Below, one piece after another: positions 10,701 to 25,700 of a DNA stretch of 64,000 nt (position 1 is the first letter of the stretch; each line of letters starts with the position of its first letter). The stretch is from Amyelois transitella (Eukaryota; Arthropoda; Insecta; Lepidoptera; Pyralidae). A program made the translations under genes and the position numbers. The notes under the pieces were generated by a model. That model did not search any database, was not told the DNA's origin, and worked only from the letters and a program-made list of their open reading frames with translations. The stretch is from NCBI RefSeq assembly GCF_032362555.1, contig NC_083512.1, positions 6,126,001 through 6,190,000 of the forward strand, given 5' to 3'.

Positions 10701-13700
10701 TAAAATAACAAATATTTGTTGTTTAAAAACTGAATCAATAGAAAATTTATATAACCTCACTGTACTTATCAAATACTCTTTTCTGTGAGTCATAAAAGTG
10801 ATTCTAAACCAAAACAAATAAAGAAAATACCTAAACATAATGCTACGGCGACATAGACAAGCATTCTAGCTAGATTCGTCCTTGATTCATAACCTCAGAG
10901 GCGGGCGCCCGTCTTCGACCCACATTCAAGACTCAAGTAATTACAGTACCGATAGTTATCTGTAGATGTGGTGAACGGACCCGGCAATGCACACATCCAA
11001 ATGCAACCAGATTGCAACTGGATAGCGATTTAATGAATAGGTTTACTTTAAAGAATTCTGTCGAAATACGAGTTGATATTAAATTTAAGATAAAGATAAA
11101 TGGATCGTTTATTTGGAAATGCTACGCTTTTTAAACACTTTTAGTTATCGATTTGAAAGTTATAAATAAGAAATGTATACGGTAATTGTTTTAAACGCAA
11201 CTTAGTGTTATAAAAGTTTTTTATATATATACTTTTACGAAAGAAAGACTTTTAAGAAAAGTTTTGACTAGATAAACCATACCTATTATTCGGATGCCGG
11301 TAAATAATGTTGTATAACATTTTGTTTAGAAGAAAGTTAGCAGTAAACGTATGACGTTATTTTGCAAGACGATAACTTTCAACACAATAAATGCTATTAA
11401 CTTTTCACAGTGCAATTTCTTACTGTGCGAATGAGTAAAGATAACTGACATCGGCAAGGATTATCCCTTTAATATAATATACCTACGTAAGAACTCATTA
11501 AAAACATAAAATAGAAATTTGTAATAATTAGTGAAAAAAATCAAACTTGTAGTAATCGCTAATCTAAGTACTATTAAAAATACTCGCGTTAATGATAGAC
11601 TGGGTAATACGAAATGTACATCCAAAACAGTTGGCCGAAGGAAGCTAAAATTTGCGTGATTTTTTAAGCAACGAAGATTTCCCAAAATTGCCTAAGGAAC
11701 AAGACGAGATTGTTACTTTTACGCGGGCGTTCTGAATTTAAATACATATCGGTACATCTAGTGACTTCAATATTCCTTGCGGGGAAGACAGCCTACAGTC
11801 TATGTAGAAAAAACTTGAAAAAAGGCACATTCAGTTGTATGAGGGAATTGAGATTCAAGTGGTGACAGGTTGGTAGCCCATCGCCCACAAGAGGAATCAC
11901 AAGTTTATTAGCCTTTTCCTTAGTCGCCTTTTACGACATCCATGGAAAAGGAGTGGTTCTATTCTTAAGTACCGGAAACCACATGGTACGGCATCCGAAT
12001 CCGAAAAACAAAAACTTTGGAATCCTGACACGACGTTTTATTCGTGAAATTTCTAATAGTATTTATTCTCTTTTGTTAGTCGTTAACATCTTACAATGTT
12101 AACATGAGGTAACCACACCGCGCCAAGGTTGCGCGTGTATCGACACGGATGCGGTTTGCAACACCCCGCTTTCAGCAACAGGAGCTGAATCTTCTAAATA
12201 AATGACATCTTCCGTTGTGCCTTTAAAATAATATATAGTTAACATCAAGTTCTACAAGCTGAATTAACATTAAAAATAATCATCATTAGTTAGGTACTCA
12301 AAGTTGACGAACGAGCGTAACGTAAATATTCCAATCAAATTAATTTTAACGTATTTATATAACGTGTGTACTTATTTGTAATACGTAGCTATACATAGAT
12401 ATTTGTCACAGGTTTCTGGTTATTTTTATTAAGTAGTTGTTAATAATATAAAATAAATAAAACAAGAAAACCGTAGGGAAATCGGTAAAGTTAGTTATTT
12501 ACTATGCGTGTCTTCGACATTTAAAATATTGTTATGAATACTATATTTATTTTGTAGGTAATTACCTGATCAATGCTTTTAGCTATGATCAGGACCATTA
12601 AGTAGAAGTACACAGATACACGTTGTCGCGGTCACGCAACGCGTGTCGCATGTCCAGAATAATTTTACGCCGAACACACAATCAACACAGATGATATTGA
12701 CCCTTTTTGGCCCAGACATACTTTGCTGAATACCCCTGCTAATAACTGTGTAATTTGTTAGCAAACCAGTTTATTTTCATTGATAAATATTTCAATTGTT
12801 GAAACTGTTATTGTTATATATAATTTCTGACAAGTAAATTGCTCACGCGCAGCTCAGCCGGCCGTGGCGCGTTGATGTCTTTTGTATGGAGTGTTAAATC
12901 GCGTCGATTCGAACATTCAATTTTGTTTAAAATGCTTTTCAATGTTTTAACGATTTATGGTAAAATTTTAAGATGATGATTCTTCGTCAAAGTATTTACA
13001 CATATGCGTAAAATAAACACTCTATTATGCAAAACTCAAAGTGATTACATTTTGATATATTACCGATTGTATTTTGCACAAAGGCGTAAGTGAATAGCGA
13101 ATGACAAAACTGGGAAGTTTAGAGTTATGTCACAGGTATTTCCAAATACTTTATGAAGAATATTTTACGTGAAGGAATATACTTGCTATCGTGCATATTG
13201 AATAGAAAAATATTTTATAATGTTGTCAAGATTTTGTTAAAGATAGTTCTAGAGTATCAGGTTGTATATATCGTTGAAAGTATGTTCAGAAGACTTAACT
13301 ATTTATCATTCATGCCAATATGCTCTCCGATGAACGTTCGGCAACAGCAATCAGTCAATAATAAAGACGTGTCAATTGCTGCTCACTTCTATTTTAAGAA
13401 TCGCAAGGAACGCTCACTTTCTATCGTGTTTTAATTGTTATGTGCGACCGGCGCACACGCATGCAATTTTACGTGCCGCTATGCTGTTCATCATTTACAT
13501 CGATCACGGATTTGTTTTTGTTTTAATACAATTCTGTTCCTGATGCCGCTTGCGCATATTGACTACAGGTCGTCGCTCTCTCTTTCATCGTATTGTTATT
13601 TCCGGTTGTATCTGGTTGCTTCGATATTCGAAAATATAGGTGAGACAGGATTGGAGGGATTTAAACGTGATGTGTAATAAATTAGACAAAGTTTTTAGGG

Positions 13701-16700
13701 TTGTCTGCCTTACACTATGTGTGGGCGGCAAAGTAGCAATCAGCAGTATGCAGGAAATTGAGTTAAAGTAAAATTTAATTGTATTTATAAAAATATCTTT
13801 CAAGTATGTTCTAAATTTATTCCAATACGGAAATACGAATTATAAATAGGTTACAACAAAAACATGTACAACGTATGATTAGCGAACGACCATGTTATAT
13901 TTTGGCGTGTTATCAAATCAGTTTAATGAAAAATAAGTAGGTAAAAATAAGTAATTTTGATTAAAACAGGAAATCCATTCTACTTTCCATTAGTTCCACA
14001 ATTATCCTAAAAATTTACTTATCAAATTATGACGCCCAGTAATTATGCTGGAAAAGAAAGTGCGTTAGTGCGTTTACCACACCTGCCAAAAGTGAAGTCA
14101 GTCGCTAAGAAGTATTTGTTTTGTGTGAACTATCCGCTGAATGCTAAACAAAGGATTATGTTAGTAGAAGCTAGTTGGATAATAATGCGTAATACGGGTT
14201 GCGTTTTTTTAAATCGAATCTAGTTCAACTTGTTCGTTGAAAGATTTATTTACAAACGTGGTATCATTACAGTTGTCGTGTGCAATATAATAACAAGTAA
14301 TCTTACAACATGCATCACGCTTTTTCCCGGAGATTTTGGCATTGCTCCATTTGCCGCGATCCATATATACTTACCTTTTTTCGCTCCATAATGCAAATCA
14401 CCCTTTACGGGTAATTATTTTTGTAACTACGTAGGTAAATATTCTTAAACTATTTATTGCCAGAATATTGCAATCACAAAAATACTTAAGGGTCTTTTCA
14501 ATTTGGTTAACCTCCAAAGATAGAAAGGGGGGCATTTATGCCTTAACAACGTCCTGACGTGAATAAGCCTCCTGAGCATTTCATACAACTCCTTATTCAT
14601 AATACAACCTTCAAAAACAGAACTAATTCTGTTAAATAGTTACACAATGTCTACTAATGTTGTTGCACTCAGTATAATAAAATAGGTGTCAAATGGTGGT
14701 AATGTATGGTTGTGATATTATATACGATATCATAATAATACGTGACTCTTTCGTGGCAGGTCTAGTAATAAAATAAACAAGGCGATACGAAGCAGAAAAA
14801 AATTGTTTCAGTTTACTTCAGAATGAGATAAATGAAAATTTCATAAATCTATGAAAAACGGTATCTGTACTAGGTTACAGATTTGCTAAGTAAAATGAGA
14901 ATTAACTAGGTGAAAAAAGTTAAACTGAGCCAATTGTTGTTAAGTTCTTTGTTTCATGTTACCGTTTTAATGGTTAATTATGACTAACGATTTAGTTCAC
15001 TTTGTATTATAATGACGCATTTGGCAATTAAAATTCCCCAGAAGATTTACTGGCCGCAATAACTGTGACAAATTTCGTTGTTTTAATATCGTAGGTATTA
15101 ATAACAGGAATAACTGGACGTGTGTTGACATATTTTTTTAAAACGCTTGTAGGTGCATTTTGTTTAGGATTTACGAAGTCGATAACTCTATTAATATTCC
15201 TTATCGCTCTAATCTTATTCGAAGTTATTCAACGCAGGCTGTAGTGACGCGTGTGAAATCGCGTGCGTATAATGTATTGTTATTCCGCCCCGTCACTGGG
15301 AATTAGGAAAACTGCCAGAACAACGTCGCTTATGGTGCCATCTACTTCCGAGAATCTACATGATAATGAGACACGTGCTGCCTGAATAAACCACGAATTT
15401 CAATGTCTTTATCTAAAAATTTAAAAAGAAGAATGATTGACATACATGTCAAGACACAGCTCAAACCCCTGCTGGGTAGCTGTTAAAATTTGGTATACAT
15501 GTAAGTTTCTAAGGTCGAAGAGTTGTTGTACTGTCTTAGTTTCGCTCCAAACCACAAAAATTTCAAAAACTATACTTAGTTTAATCTAACTAAGCAATTT
15601 ATGAGCTATGTATTATAACTCTAACCTTAGCATGGCAACCCTGCTAAGTGCTTATGTTGTTTGTCTTTTGTTTAGGGGTGTCGTATCTTGAGTGGTCACA
15701 TGCGATTTAAATAGAAACATTTATTGTTTTCTAAGCATTACTTTTACTTGTCCTTGAATTGGGTATTGTAAAAGTATGTTCTAGAAAAACTGCATTTACT
15801 TATATTACTACATTAAAGTAGTTGACAAAATATTATCTATCACATAGCAAGATTTAAGAAGAAAAGAACCGAATTTAAACCCTGTGTCTTACTTCAGAAT
15901 AAACGTTTCAATTTCATTCACTTAATAATAATTGTTTTAGTACGTTTTTAAAATATTTTTTGTTTTGTTGTTCAACATATCAAATCACACTGTGATCTAT
16001 CTAAATTGCGTTATTATAAAGTAGGTTATATCTGTATGAATATGGATTTTATGAAATCATTGCTACTAGTTTTTTTAATTAGTCACGGTTGGTTACTTAT
16101 GCTTTTTAACAATGAAATGAAGGTTAGTCGTCATATTTACTGAGATGACATTAGCAATGATGATTTACTTAAGTGTGTCATTATGAACTGGGTACGTTAT
16201 TGTGACCATTTTCATAATACCCTAAATTATTTCCTTTTATACCCGTGATCTTACCGATCGTAATTAAACTTAAGCTACAGAACGCTGTGTTTGTATTAAA
16301 ATCTACAAGTATGTTTTATTATTAAATCGATATTTCTAATAAATTTGATTTTGTAAAGTTATCTTCAATAATTAAATTATAGGTGTTACATAATCTTACA
16401 CTGCTATTAGCTATCTCGATGTTTTTAAATGATTTATTAATTGTAGGATGTATTGCTACTCATTATGAGCTGCAAGTGATCCTTACATGGCATCGTACGT
16501 GCATTTGTACAGACAGTTGCGCATCAACCTTTCCAAATCCATTGCAATTTAGCAACTATTACCGCGTCATAAGGGCCATTGTAATTTAGTACGATATTCA
16601 GTCGATTGTACGTGTGCCTCTAGGTTTTGCAATGGTTGGTCGAAGCCCATCAGACTGCACTCGCTGCAGTTGCATAAATGCATTGCGAAACCCGAATCGC

Positions 16701-19700
16701 GGTCACTGCCGCCGCCACATAGTTAAGGGCACACGGCGCACCCTTCGCAGCTCGTACTAGTAACAAATATGTACCATTAATATTAGTGCGGAACATAAAG
16801 AACATTTATCTGTTATATAAACTTTCGAGTAGCACAAAACTAAAAAGGTCGCTTTGACAAAAATCATTTTGTCATGTTTATTGATGAGATTTCTTTGACT
16901 ATTAGGATTTAAATGCCGTCTGAAAGATAACGAATTTATTTAAGAAAAAGAACCAACTTAAAAAAATAGTTGAGTGTTTATTTGTTTCAACCGCATGATA
17001 TTTTAGAAACTATGATTTCAGTCTTGCGTAAAATGGTTGATAACAACGTTATAGATTCCAGATCGTTACTTAACAGTAGATTGGATTGTTTTCTGAAAAC
17101 ACCCGTTCAATTGCGTGAGTGACTCACTATCGTAACAATGTGGTTAAACATGTATGGAGTTAATTACCTAGTTTTTGTAAAAAATATTTTAAAATGTCAC
17201 TAGCTTTTGTGCCCGATGGGATTCCCAAGTTACAAGGTCTGTTCTTTCTCTACCAATCAGGATACTCGTATACATTCCTATAAAAATACCTTGTATATGT
17301 GTAGTTTAATGTTAGAACACGTGGGAAGTTAAAAGTAAGGCCGACCACATATGCGGAATTCCGTTCTGAATTCAGAACGGAAAATTACAGTTTTTGTGTG
17401 GTTCATAGAACTGTTTTAAGTTTCTTCGTTCGATATTCTAAATCAATATTTCCGTATAGGACCATTTGTCCATCTTCATTTCGCGATGACATAAGTAATC
17501 GATTAAATGTTATCAACTTAGTCAGCATGCCATAGACAACGTTTCGCACATTGAATTTTTATTATTTTAATATTTATTAAGTTTACTTCCTAGTATCATC
17601 ATTTTATTGTGTATATCGTAGAGATTTGCATTAAAATTTATTGCTAAACGTGATTCATCGCAATGTGCCTTTTCGTATAGTCGTTTTAATATTATTACGA
17701 TTGTTTTGGCGATTTATCAAGTCTTCATTTCCGATTTTGAACTTTACAGTATTTTGAGAGGTCTTTGTCGTATATGTGTGCGAATTTATTTTACGCATGC
17801 AACTCATTATTGGGTTTGCCTTTTGTAATTTTCACTACTAAGTGAAACCTAAAAATGTAATCCAGACTAACTAGCAACAGGACTAATAATAGTAACTTGC
17901 TAGTTGCTTTTCTTCCCAGGCAGACCGTACTTATCAGGACTGTAGGACTGACTGGATTTCTCTATGATGGATTATAAGCTAAACAAGTTTTCGAGACCTG
18001 TGTTAATAAAGGTTGTGTTTAGTTTCGTTAAGTTCGGCCAAAAAGGCGGACCCCAGATATCTCTTCAGAGAGGCGAGGACGCCAGGAGGATGATAATTAA
18101 TGTCCCAAACTTACTTTGGGGTTAAATAAATTTGTTTAATAAACCTTACATATTAGAAATTTACTGCCTTGTGTATAAAATTTATAATAATTACATAACT
18201 TTATTCTTATTTGATAAGATAGAGTTCACGTTTATAACTCCAGTACCTATTGATTTGTTACAGAGAGTAGCCACATGCGGCCCCGCGTGCGGCTCGGGCG
18301 GCGCCCCGGCGGCAGCGGTCGGCGTTGCTCGCCGTCTCGCCTCCAGCCTACAGAGCACGAGCACTGGCTCTCTCCCGGACTACGGCACACAGATCGTCGA
18401 CCCTTACCGCTTGCTCGAAGACGACCTCAACGGAATCTATGAAGACATACGATCGGTAAGGATTTTGTTTCAAACTCATTTGTTTTTAGGAGCTTGAATT
18501 GGGATGATAGATAGTAATTAAAGTTAGCCGTTTCTTTCTCTACTTTTGGATTATCTTTTTGTCCAGAATGTGTAGTATAGTTGGCATTTGTTACTAGACA
18601 ATAAATCAAGACTACTGTCTAAGAAACTGCATATTTTCCGGTAAAGTGACATTAAGTAAAAATCAAAAACAAGTAGCGTTTAAACGTTTACATTAAATAA
18701 AATTGGAGTTAAAGGAACAAAACTAAGATTGGCTCATTGATCACCAAGTGTGTCAAAGTCATGACAGTGTTTGCACGGCATGCCTTGCCGTTTCGTGATT
18801 AGCACATCGATGGTAATTAAATTTATTGTACTCTGCCTACTGTTGGGTTATTTTGATATACATAGTAAAATTTAATTAGCAATTTTATGACAAGAATGAA
18901 CATCCATACAGGTGTGGATTATACTCTTATATAATATAAATGACTATGCGAAAACGAGGTTGAGCCTTGTAGGCAGTAAGGAAAAATAAAAATCTCGAAA
19001 GAAGTTCAATACAATATTTTCTCTGTCTGTATGAATGTTCTAATCACTAACAATTGGGGACGGATTTTGTTCCTTTTTGGCTTTTTCTGAGGAAGGTTAA
19101 TATCTATAAATACTAGCTGTGCGTAGACTTTCCGAGATCGTAAGTATTTAATTAAGTTTGTCTTATTGGCATATCTCATTGGTCCATAGGTTTGAATACC
19201 GTAATTATACGTCAGAGGCTGTTTTCTACGACATTTGCAATGGCCGCTTCTCGCTTACCTACTTTCTGTTGGAAAACTCGTCCAAAACTAGGCCCCCTAC
19301 GTGAATGTTGCTAGTTGCACATTTCTAAATACCCGTTTCCTACACCTTGTATTACCATATCAGCAGGCATCTAGGTATTTGTGTATAGGACTGGTTCCTT
19401 TTTAGCTTAAAGTAAGGTGAGAATTGGCATTGCTACACCAAAATGACTCGAGTGCAGCTGAATTTTTTAAAATTATTTGTTAAGTGTTAAATACGACCAA
19501 TAATATGGCATACGACTTATTTTATGTGCTTTGACCTCTACGAGTAACTTGTTGTTGTTGTTAGTTAAATTAGTTCTATAGAAAATTTTATTTTTGGTCG
19601 ATGAATGCTGTGATATCGGGTGGGCCCAGCAATGGAAAGTACGCCGCGTGAAACCACGCGAAACTTGAACATTGACCTTCTTTCCAGCTTCCTCGGCATG

Positions 19701-22700
19701 TACAGATCGTACAGAGCAAGCTATTATTACTGGAGAAGAAAGTGATTTCATTATACCTAAATATTTAATCTTAGCTTTTATGTGTATTTTAAGAAAATGA
19801 CACGATATTTTATGTTTGTTTCAACTATTTGATGAATCTCCTTTTATGTCAAAATTTGTAAATTTTGGCATTCCTCTTGTTCAATTTACAACCATATTGT
19901 GAATCATTTTATATTTCACAGTACGCGAAGTGTCGAAACATGTCATTGGCGCATCATTTTCATTCATTACTACTAATAAAAATTAGCGCTTTTTCTGTGA
20001 AGCAGAATTGGTGACATTGTATTGAAAACGACCTTGATCCACAAACAGTTTTGTTGTCTACGGTCGGTCATAGTCACACTGCAATGATGACATATTATGG
20101 CTGGTTTCAGAGTAAATGCCTTGTCGATAAGAGTGCGATCGGTTATCCTTCACACGAAAAACATTTGTAGTTATTGTTTTGAACTGTTATTACGAATTAC
20201 AAAGTATTAAACTTCCGGACGGTAGTGTAACAACGGAACAACGATTACAAAAATTGTATGATACATTGTAGTATCTTAGGAGTTAGTTTTAACCACCGTT
20301 TTTGTATAAGTTTTCGTTAGTTAATGTTTATTAGTAATTTATAAACAATTTAATTTCAAACCTTACAAAATGCACGAAATTAATTTAAGTATTAAGTAAT
20401 TGAAGATTCTTATAATAAAGTAGAAATATAAGAAATCGGTAATGTTTGCTAGAATATAGCTTAAATTATCAATCGATCAGTGAACTAGACGGCCTCGAGT
20501 TTCGTAATCAGGCGTGCTTGATTTTACGTGCTACGCGCGTCTGCCACTACTTAAATAACATACAAATAATATGTGTATAACAAAATCAATAGTGCACATA
20601 CAAAAAGGAAGTCTCGATTGAAATGGTGGAAGCCGCGAGCAAAATAAACAGTATCATAACGCAATTGCCCATTTAGTTACAAATTATGTTTTCCGTAATT
20701 ATTTTATGATATACTCGTATTATTTAGATCGAAATTTAAAAAAATTGCTCTTTGTTATGTTTGTGCGGGTAATTGTAACTAATTTAGGCGTAATTTTCTG
20801 ATTAATTGTATTGTTCTGACCAAGGCGTTGCCTATGGTTCAAAGATTGTGGATTAAAACTTGTGGAAAATTCGTTGTGCGGTTGTAAGCCATGTAAGAAT
20901 ACTGATAATGGCGCGGTTAAAAAAAGTGCTTCTGTGGAAGACGCAAACCGATTGGGTTGGAAAGGTAATATGGCAGTCGCTCTGTGTAAAACCAGTGACT
21001 TCCTCAAATCACTTTGAACGGAAGCTTGTAAGGATTCGATCGAGCAAACATTAACATACATATAAACGTAACATATAATCACGTCTATGCGGGTAAATAC
21101 CCTTGCGGGGTAGACAGAGCCAACAGTTATCAAAAGACTGAAAGGAAAAAAAAGACATTAACGTTATGTTTATTTTTTGAACTTGTTGCTTGAATTAAGT
21201 TGAAATACGAACAGATGCGTGGTACTGTGATATCACATTCAACATTCAAGTATATCTGATTATATTCTTATCAAAAGCAGATTATATCTAAGTACTTGGT
21301 AGCAAACACTATGACGTGGTTTCATATTTGTAATCAATGTAATTGATATTGTCAAAATCCAATAGTACCTTTTTTGTTACCGTTTTGTTTTTATGTTAAT
21401 ATTCCAATAAACAATTGATTTGAAATTCTAGAGTCCACGCAGACTACCTCGCGGGTATCAGACAAAATTACATAATAACAGGTTGGTTCCGGCTGATAAA
21501 GATATTTTTTGCCGATGACCTTAACATCTGCCTATTTGAATGTGTGATGTATGGAGGCGGGCTATCAATTGGTTGTTAATAAAATGTTCAAGTTCGAGTA
21601 ATAATATGTTTTATCATAAGCAGGTTATTTTTCTAAAACAATTATATAAAGGTACTTGATTCTTTTGTGTACTCAGATCTTTTCGGTTTGATACATATGA
21701 GTTACTGCCATTATGTGAATTATGCATCCTGTTCTGCTTCCATAAAATAAAATTGGTGTATAACAATGACAATGGTTGATGCAAAATTTTCACAATATGA
21801 TTTTTGAAATGCATTGTGTGATCCATGCAGATTCTTGTAAAACAGTTTCAAAATCTGTTAAGTACATCCGTAACCACTGAAAGGATATCGAAAAAATTGC
21901 CATTATAAATAGTTAATGACAAACATTAGCAAAAAGTGTGGTCGCGGAAGTGAGTTCAGGATAACAAGAGAATTGAATATGAATATTAGTTTGCCTCAAA
22001 AAGTCATCCATTTTTAATACATATAATATTGATAACGACAGTAATTTTATACCGCATTAACATTTGAAAGCCTGAATTCCACAAATTACGAAGTATATGT
22101 CAAGTTTAAAAATTAGGTAAAGATGTAGCAATTCGTAGCAGTTTCGTAGAATGATCTACGAATATGTGAAGTCGTAGCCGCAACACTTTGCATTACGTAG
22201 TATCAAATTTGTTAAATATTTTTAATGAAACTTATAAGTGGATATCTTTCTATACAATTTGAAAGACATTTAAAATTAAACTATAATAACCTTAGAAAAT
22301 CGAGTTCAGTTTCGTAACTATTTTCAACTCGTAAAACCTGTTAGGCGAGGCTTGCTGGAGAGATTAATATTGGCATTAAAATATGTGAATTCGAATAAAC
22401 TTTACTCACACACACCCATAGATAAATAATGGCCCACCTTGATGGCTGAAAATAATAAACGTTTTCACGCGTCATTAAATTTTACAACTTAGTAGATTTT
22501 ATTTAAGACCAAGTTTTGTACGGGCGTTCGCTGTTCGCTCTTGTATAAAATTCTTTTAATTAGAGAATCCTCATTACTCCTAAAGGTCTGTTTATTTCTG
22601 TGCAAAATTTTCGAATTTATATAAGAGTTGTTGAGTTAATTCGCTTTTCGTTAAATTTTTTTTTATTATGCTGTGTTGTTCCAATAGCAAGAAAAGAATG

Positions 22701-25700
22701 TGAACCACGATAAAGATTAGTTTTGACTGTAGGTCTTCTGTCTCACAGGAATTGGAGAAGAACACGAACCAGTCTGAACTGAACACCATAGCCACATACT
22801 ACTTCGACGGGCAAGGCAAGGCTCTCAGGCCCATGGTCGCAATCCTGATGGCCAGGGCGGTCAACTATCACGTTTATGGTGAAAATAGGTAAGTCACACA
22901 CATTTTACTCACAATACCCATATTATTATTATTATAAATCAAATAAAACGAAAGTATTTATTTTTATTTCTTACTGTCAATATATTATTTCACAAAATTG
23001 TAATGTGCAATATATAAATATGAGATAAAAAAACGAGACTAATGTATGCAGAGCCTGTATTACAATCCCATAGAACTCTGTTCGCTGGTTATTAAACATT
23101 ATTCCATCAATCTAAATTTGGATCCCTTTTGAAAATAATGTAAGGGGCATTTTAAAGTTTACCTTAATTTCATTTTTATCATCTGTGTTGTTTATTTTTT
23201 CTTGTCAGACTTGTTGAATGCTTCAATCGTGATTACAACCAAAATGCACAAATAATTTCGCGAACTAATGCATTACCTGAATTGACATTAGTGTCTTCGC
23301 CTCTTAAATGATTATTATTTATCACGGTCGATGTGCGGTTTGTGTAAACTTCAATTTGTACAAGGCCCATTTTGTAATTCACGAACACATTATGTTTATA
23401 ACAATATTTACTGAAATAACACATTATCCACTATTTCTTGTGGTTTAATTAATAAAAATAAAACATAAATGGTAACTCGAGTAATTATTATGTTACAGTT
23501 ACATACATCTGTGTGGAAAATCTTTTAGTTCCAAAAAAAAAAAGAATGTTTTGTTTACAAAAGATAATCATCGAACAACTCTGTGCCTAATATTTCTATT
23601 CGTAGCCAAGTATCTGAATGAAGAATATTGCTCAATTTATGTTTAGCAATAATCGGAGATTGCGATCGGTGTCGGTCATCAGACCACACGCTCAATAGTT
23701 CAATGTCTCGTGGGAACCTTGGAGGAGTTTCTTTTCAAAATCAACCTTTTAATGTTGTCACGTTTCGCTATGGGCCATTCGGAAATATTATGAAAATAGG
23801 TCAGATTTGATTCCAAAATTTCGGATCTAAATATTACAAAGTACTTTTTTTTATAATAGTTAAGAATTTTTGTTTTTGTAATATAAGTGGTTTTCTAAAT
23901 TAATAATACATAGTAGCATTAAAAATTTATCGAAAACTACTAAAATGTTTTAATTTGACACATCTTTAAGGAATGCGTGTGAAAAACCCACACGTGCGAA
24001 AAAAATATTGCCTTAATACATGAATAGTAAATTTATCTATTGAAGAGTAGGCTCACGCTTCCCTTAACATATGCCGCAGACGGATCCTAACACGCGGAGA
24101 ATATTTTAAATAAAATACGATGAATGAGTTAAGATTAAATAGTTCTTAGAATTATTTATTATTAACCTGAGAGAAAATATTAGTACCGATCACCAGGCAC
24201 AATAAGTATTTCTATCCCCTTATCTATGTGAATTTAAGAATGGTTGCTTAAATTGAATTACTTGTTTTTAAAGTTAAGGGCACGTCGAATCATTTTGGAT
24301 AAATAAAGTCAATTGATAATAAAATCATGTGTGGTTCCCGGCACCAATAGAAAAAGAATAGGACTACACCATCTCGCTCCCATGGATGTCGTAAAAGGCG
24401 ACTTAGTGGTAGTCTTATAAACTTGGGATTCTTCTTTAAGGCAATGGGCTAGCAACCTGTCACTATTTGAATCTCAATTCTATCTTAAAGCCAAATAGCT
24501 GAACGTGGCCTATCAGTCTTTTCAAGACTGTTGGCTCTGTCTTCTCCGCAAGGGATATAGACGTGATTATATGTATGTATGTATGTATCAAATAAACAGT
24601 TATAAAATTGCAAGTCATTGCGTCTCCATCATCAATGCCCTTGTCCTAGTTCATGTGGTTATGGCTATCAGGCCTCTCAGTTCGGAGGCGAAAGAATGTT
24701 CTATTCTAAATCACTGTGTCACAAGTTTATTAGATGTAATATATTAATTTTCCCACTATTGCCTTTGGATTTGCAGCACGTTCTGAAATATTTCTTGCAG
24801 ACAAGTGCTAATTTTTATGTGGCTACTCGTCATTGTCACCAAGGCATCACATCATCACATGTCGTTTACAGAGAGAAGAGTTGCTTTTATATATTGCAAT
24901 GTGGGAAATTAAGCTAATAGACTTAGCCGCTTATCGCTTATCATATTCGTATTAATATGGAGTATTAAGAACTGTTTAGATTGCGATTACTTATCAAAGA
25001 CAATTGATTCAGTTTATATAGTTTATTTTTGCTGTTTTGTTTATACCTTTATTGGAAACCTTTATTTTACACAAAAAAATGTACAGCAAGTGCACTGCAC
25101 ATTATGGCATACAAAGCCAGGCAATTTATTGGGCCAAAACTGAGATTATTAGATTGTAACACAGTTTTTGAAAATCACTTTGTGCTTAAAGGCCGTGCCG
25201 ATATGAGTATTTTGAGTAATTATACTGTCCTTGTCTATGTTTTTAGGTAGCCAAAGGCTACCACATGAAATCATTAGTCAAAATTATTTTTGCAAAAACC
25301 CAAAGTGCTTATTCAAAATTGCACTTCCTAATTCCTGTTAGTTTCAAGGTGTTTTTTGTTGTTAGTGCGCTGCTGCCGTCACAGCGGCAGGTGGCGATGA
25401 TCAGCGAGATGATCCACTCGGCGTCGCTGATCCACGATGACGTCATCGACCAGAGCGACTTCCGCCGCGGAAAGCCCTCCGTCAACGTGCTCTGGAATCA
25501 CAAGAAGGTAAGATTGTGGCATTGCGCAATCGAGTCACATAATATGAGATGAGACGCGACCTTCGTTTTCTTCTACTGTCCTTGTGTCGATATGGAAATT
25601 TTGTAAGATTTCTGTTGGTACTATCTTAACTAAAGTTTACAAGTTTCTTCCGCAAAATTTTTTCTTCGTCACTTTCTGCTTGTTAGTGATAATCCGCCTT

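Larger units (their letters stand above)
4889..18263 (+). other. PDSS1 intron 1 (13.4 kb)
   Basis: Bounded by CAG|GTTAGA and TTACAG|AGAGTA. It contains an intact SINE inserted in an older repeat (6001-6640), a decayed SINE (11750-11990), a perfect 24-bp palindrome (17359-17382) and an orphan GC-rich minus-strand frame (5438-5668). CpG-richer patches occur near 8930-9075, 12110-12175 and 16620-16755. The rest is AT-rich with no coding frame I can support. Confidence 0.8.

Noticed and set aside
13153-13677. Consecutive 93- and 80-codon plus-strand frames in PDSS1 intron 1
   Set aside because: Low-complexity hydrophobic and basic translations, no splice context, and no family match.
20720-21133. 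137-codon minus-strand frame, the longest in PDSS1 intron 2
   Set aside because: It begins in SINE copy C and continues into AT-rich intron; no domain, signal peptide or codon pattern supports it.
25265-25365. Upstream part of the open frame leading into PDSS1 exon 4
   Set aside because: It is intron sequence before the GTTGTTAG acceptor; only the part from 25366 is joined to exon 3 in phase.
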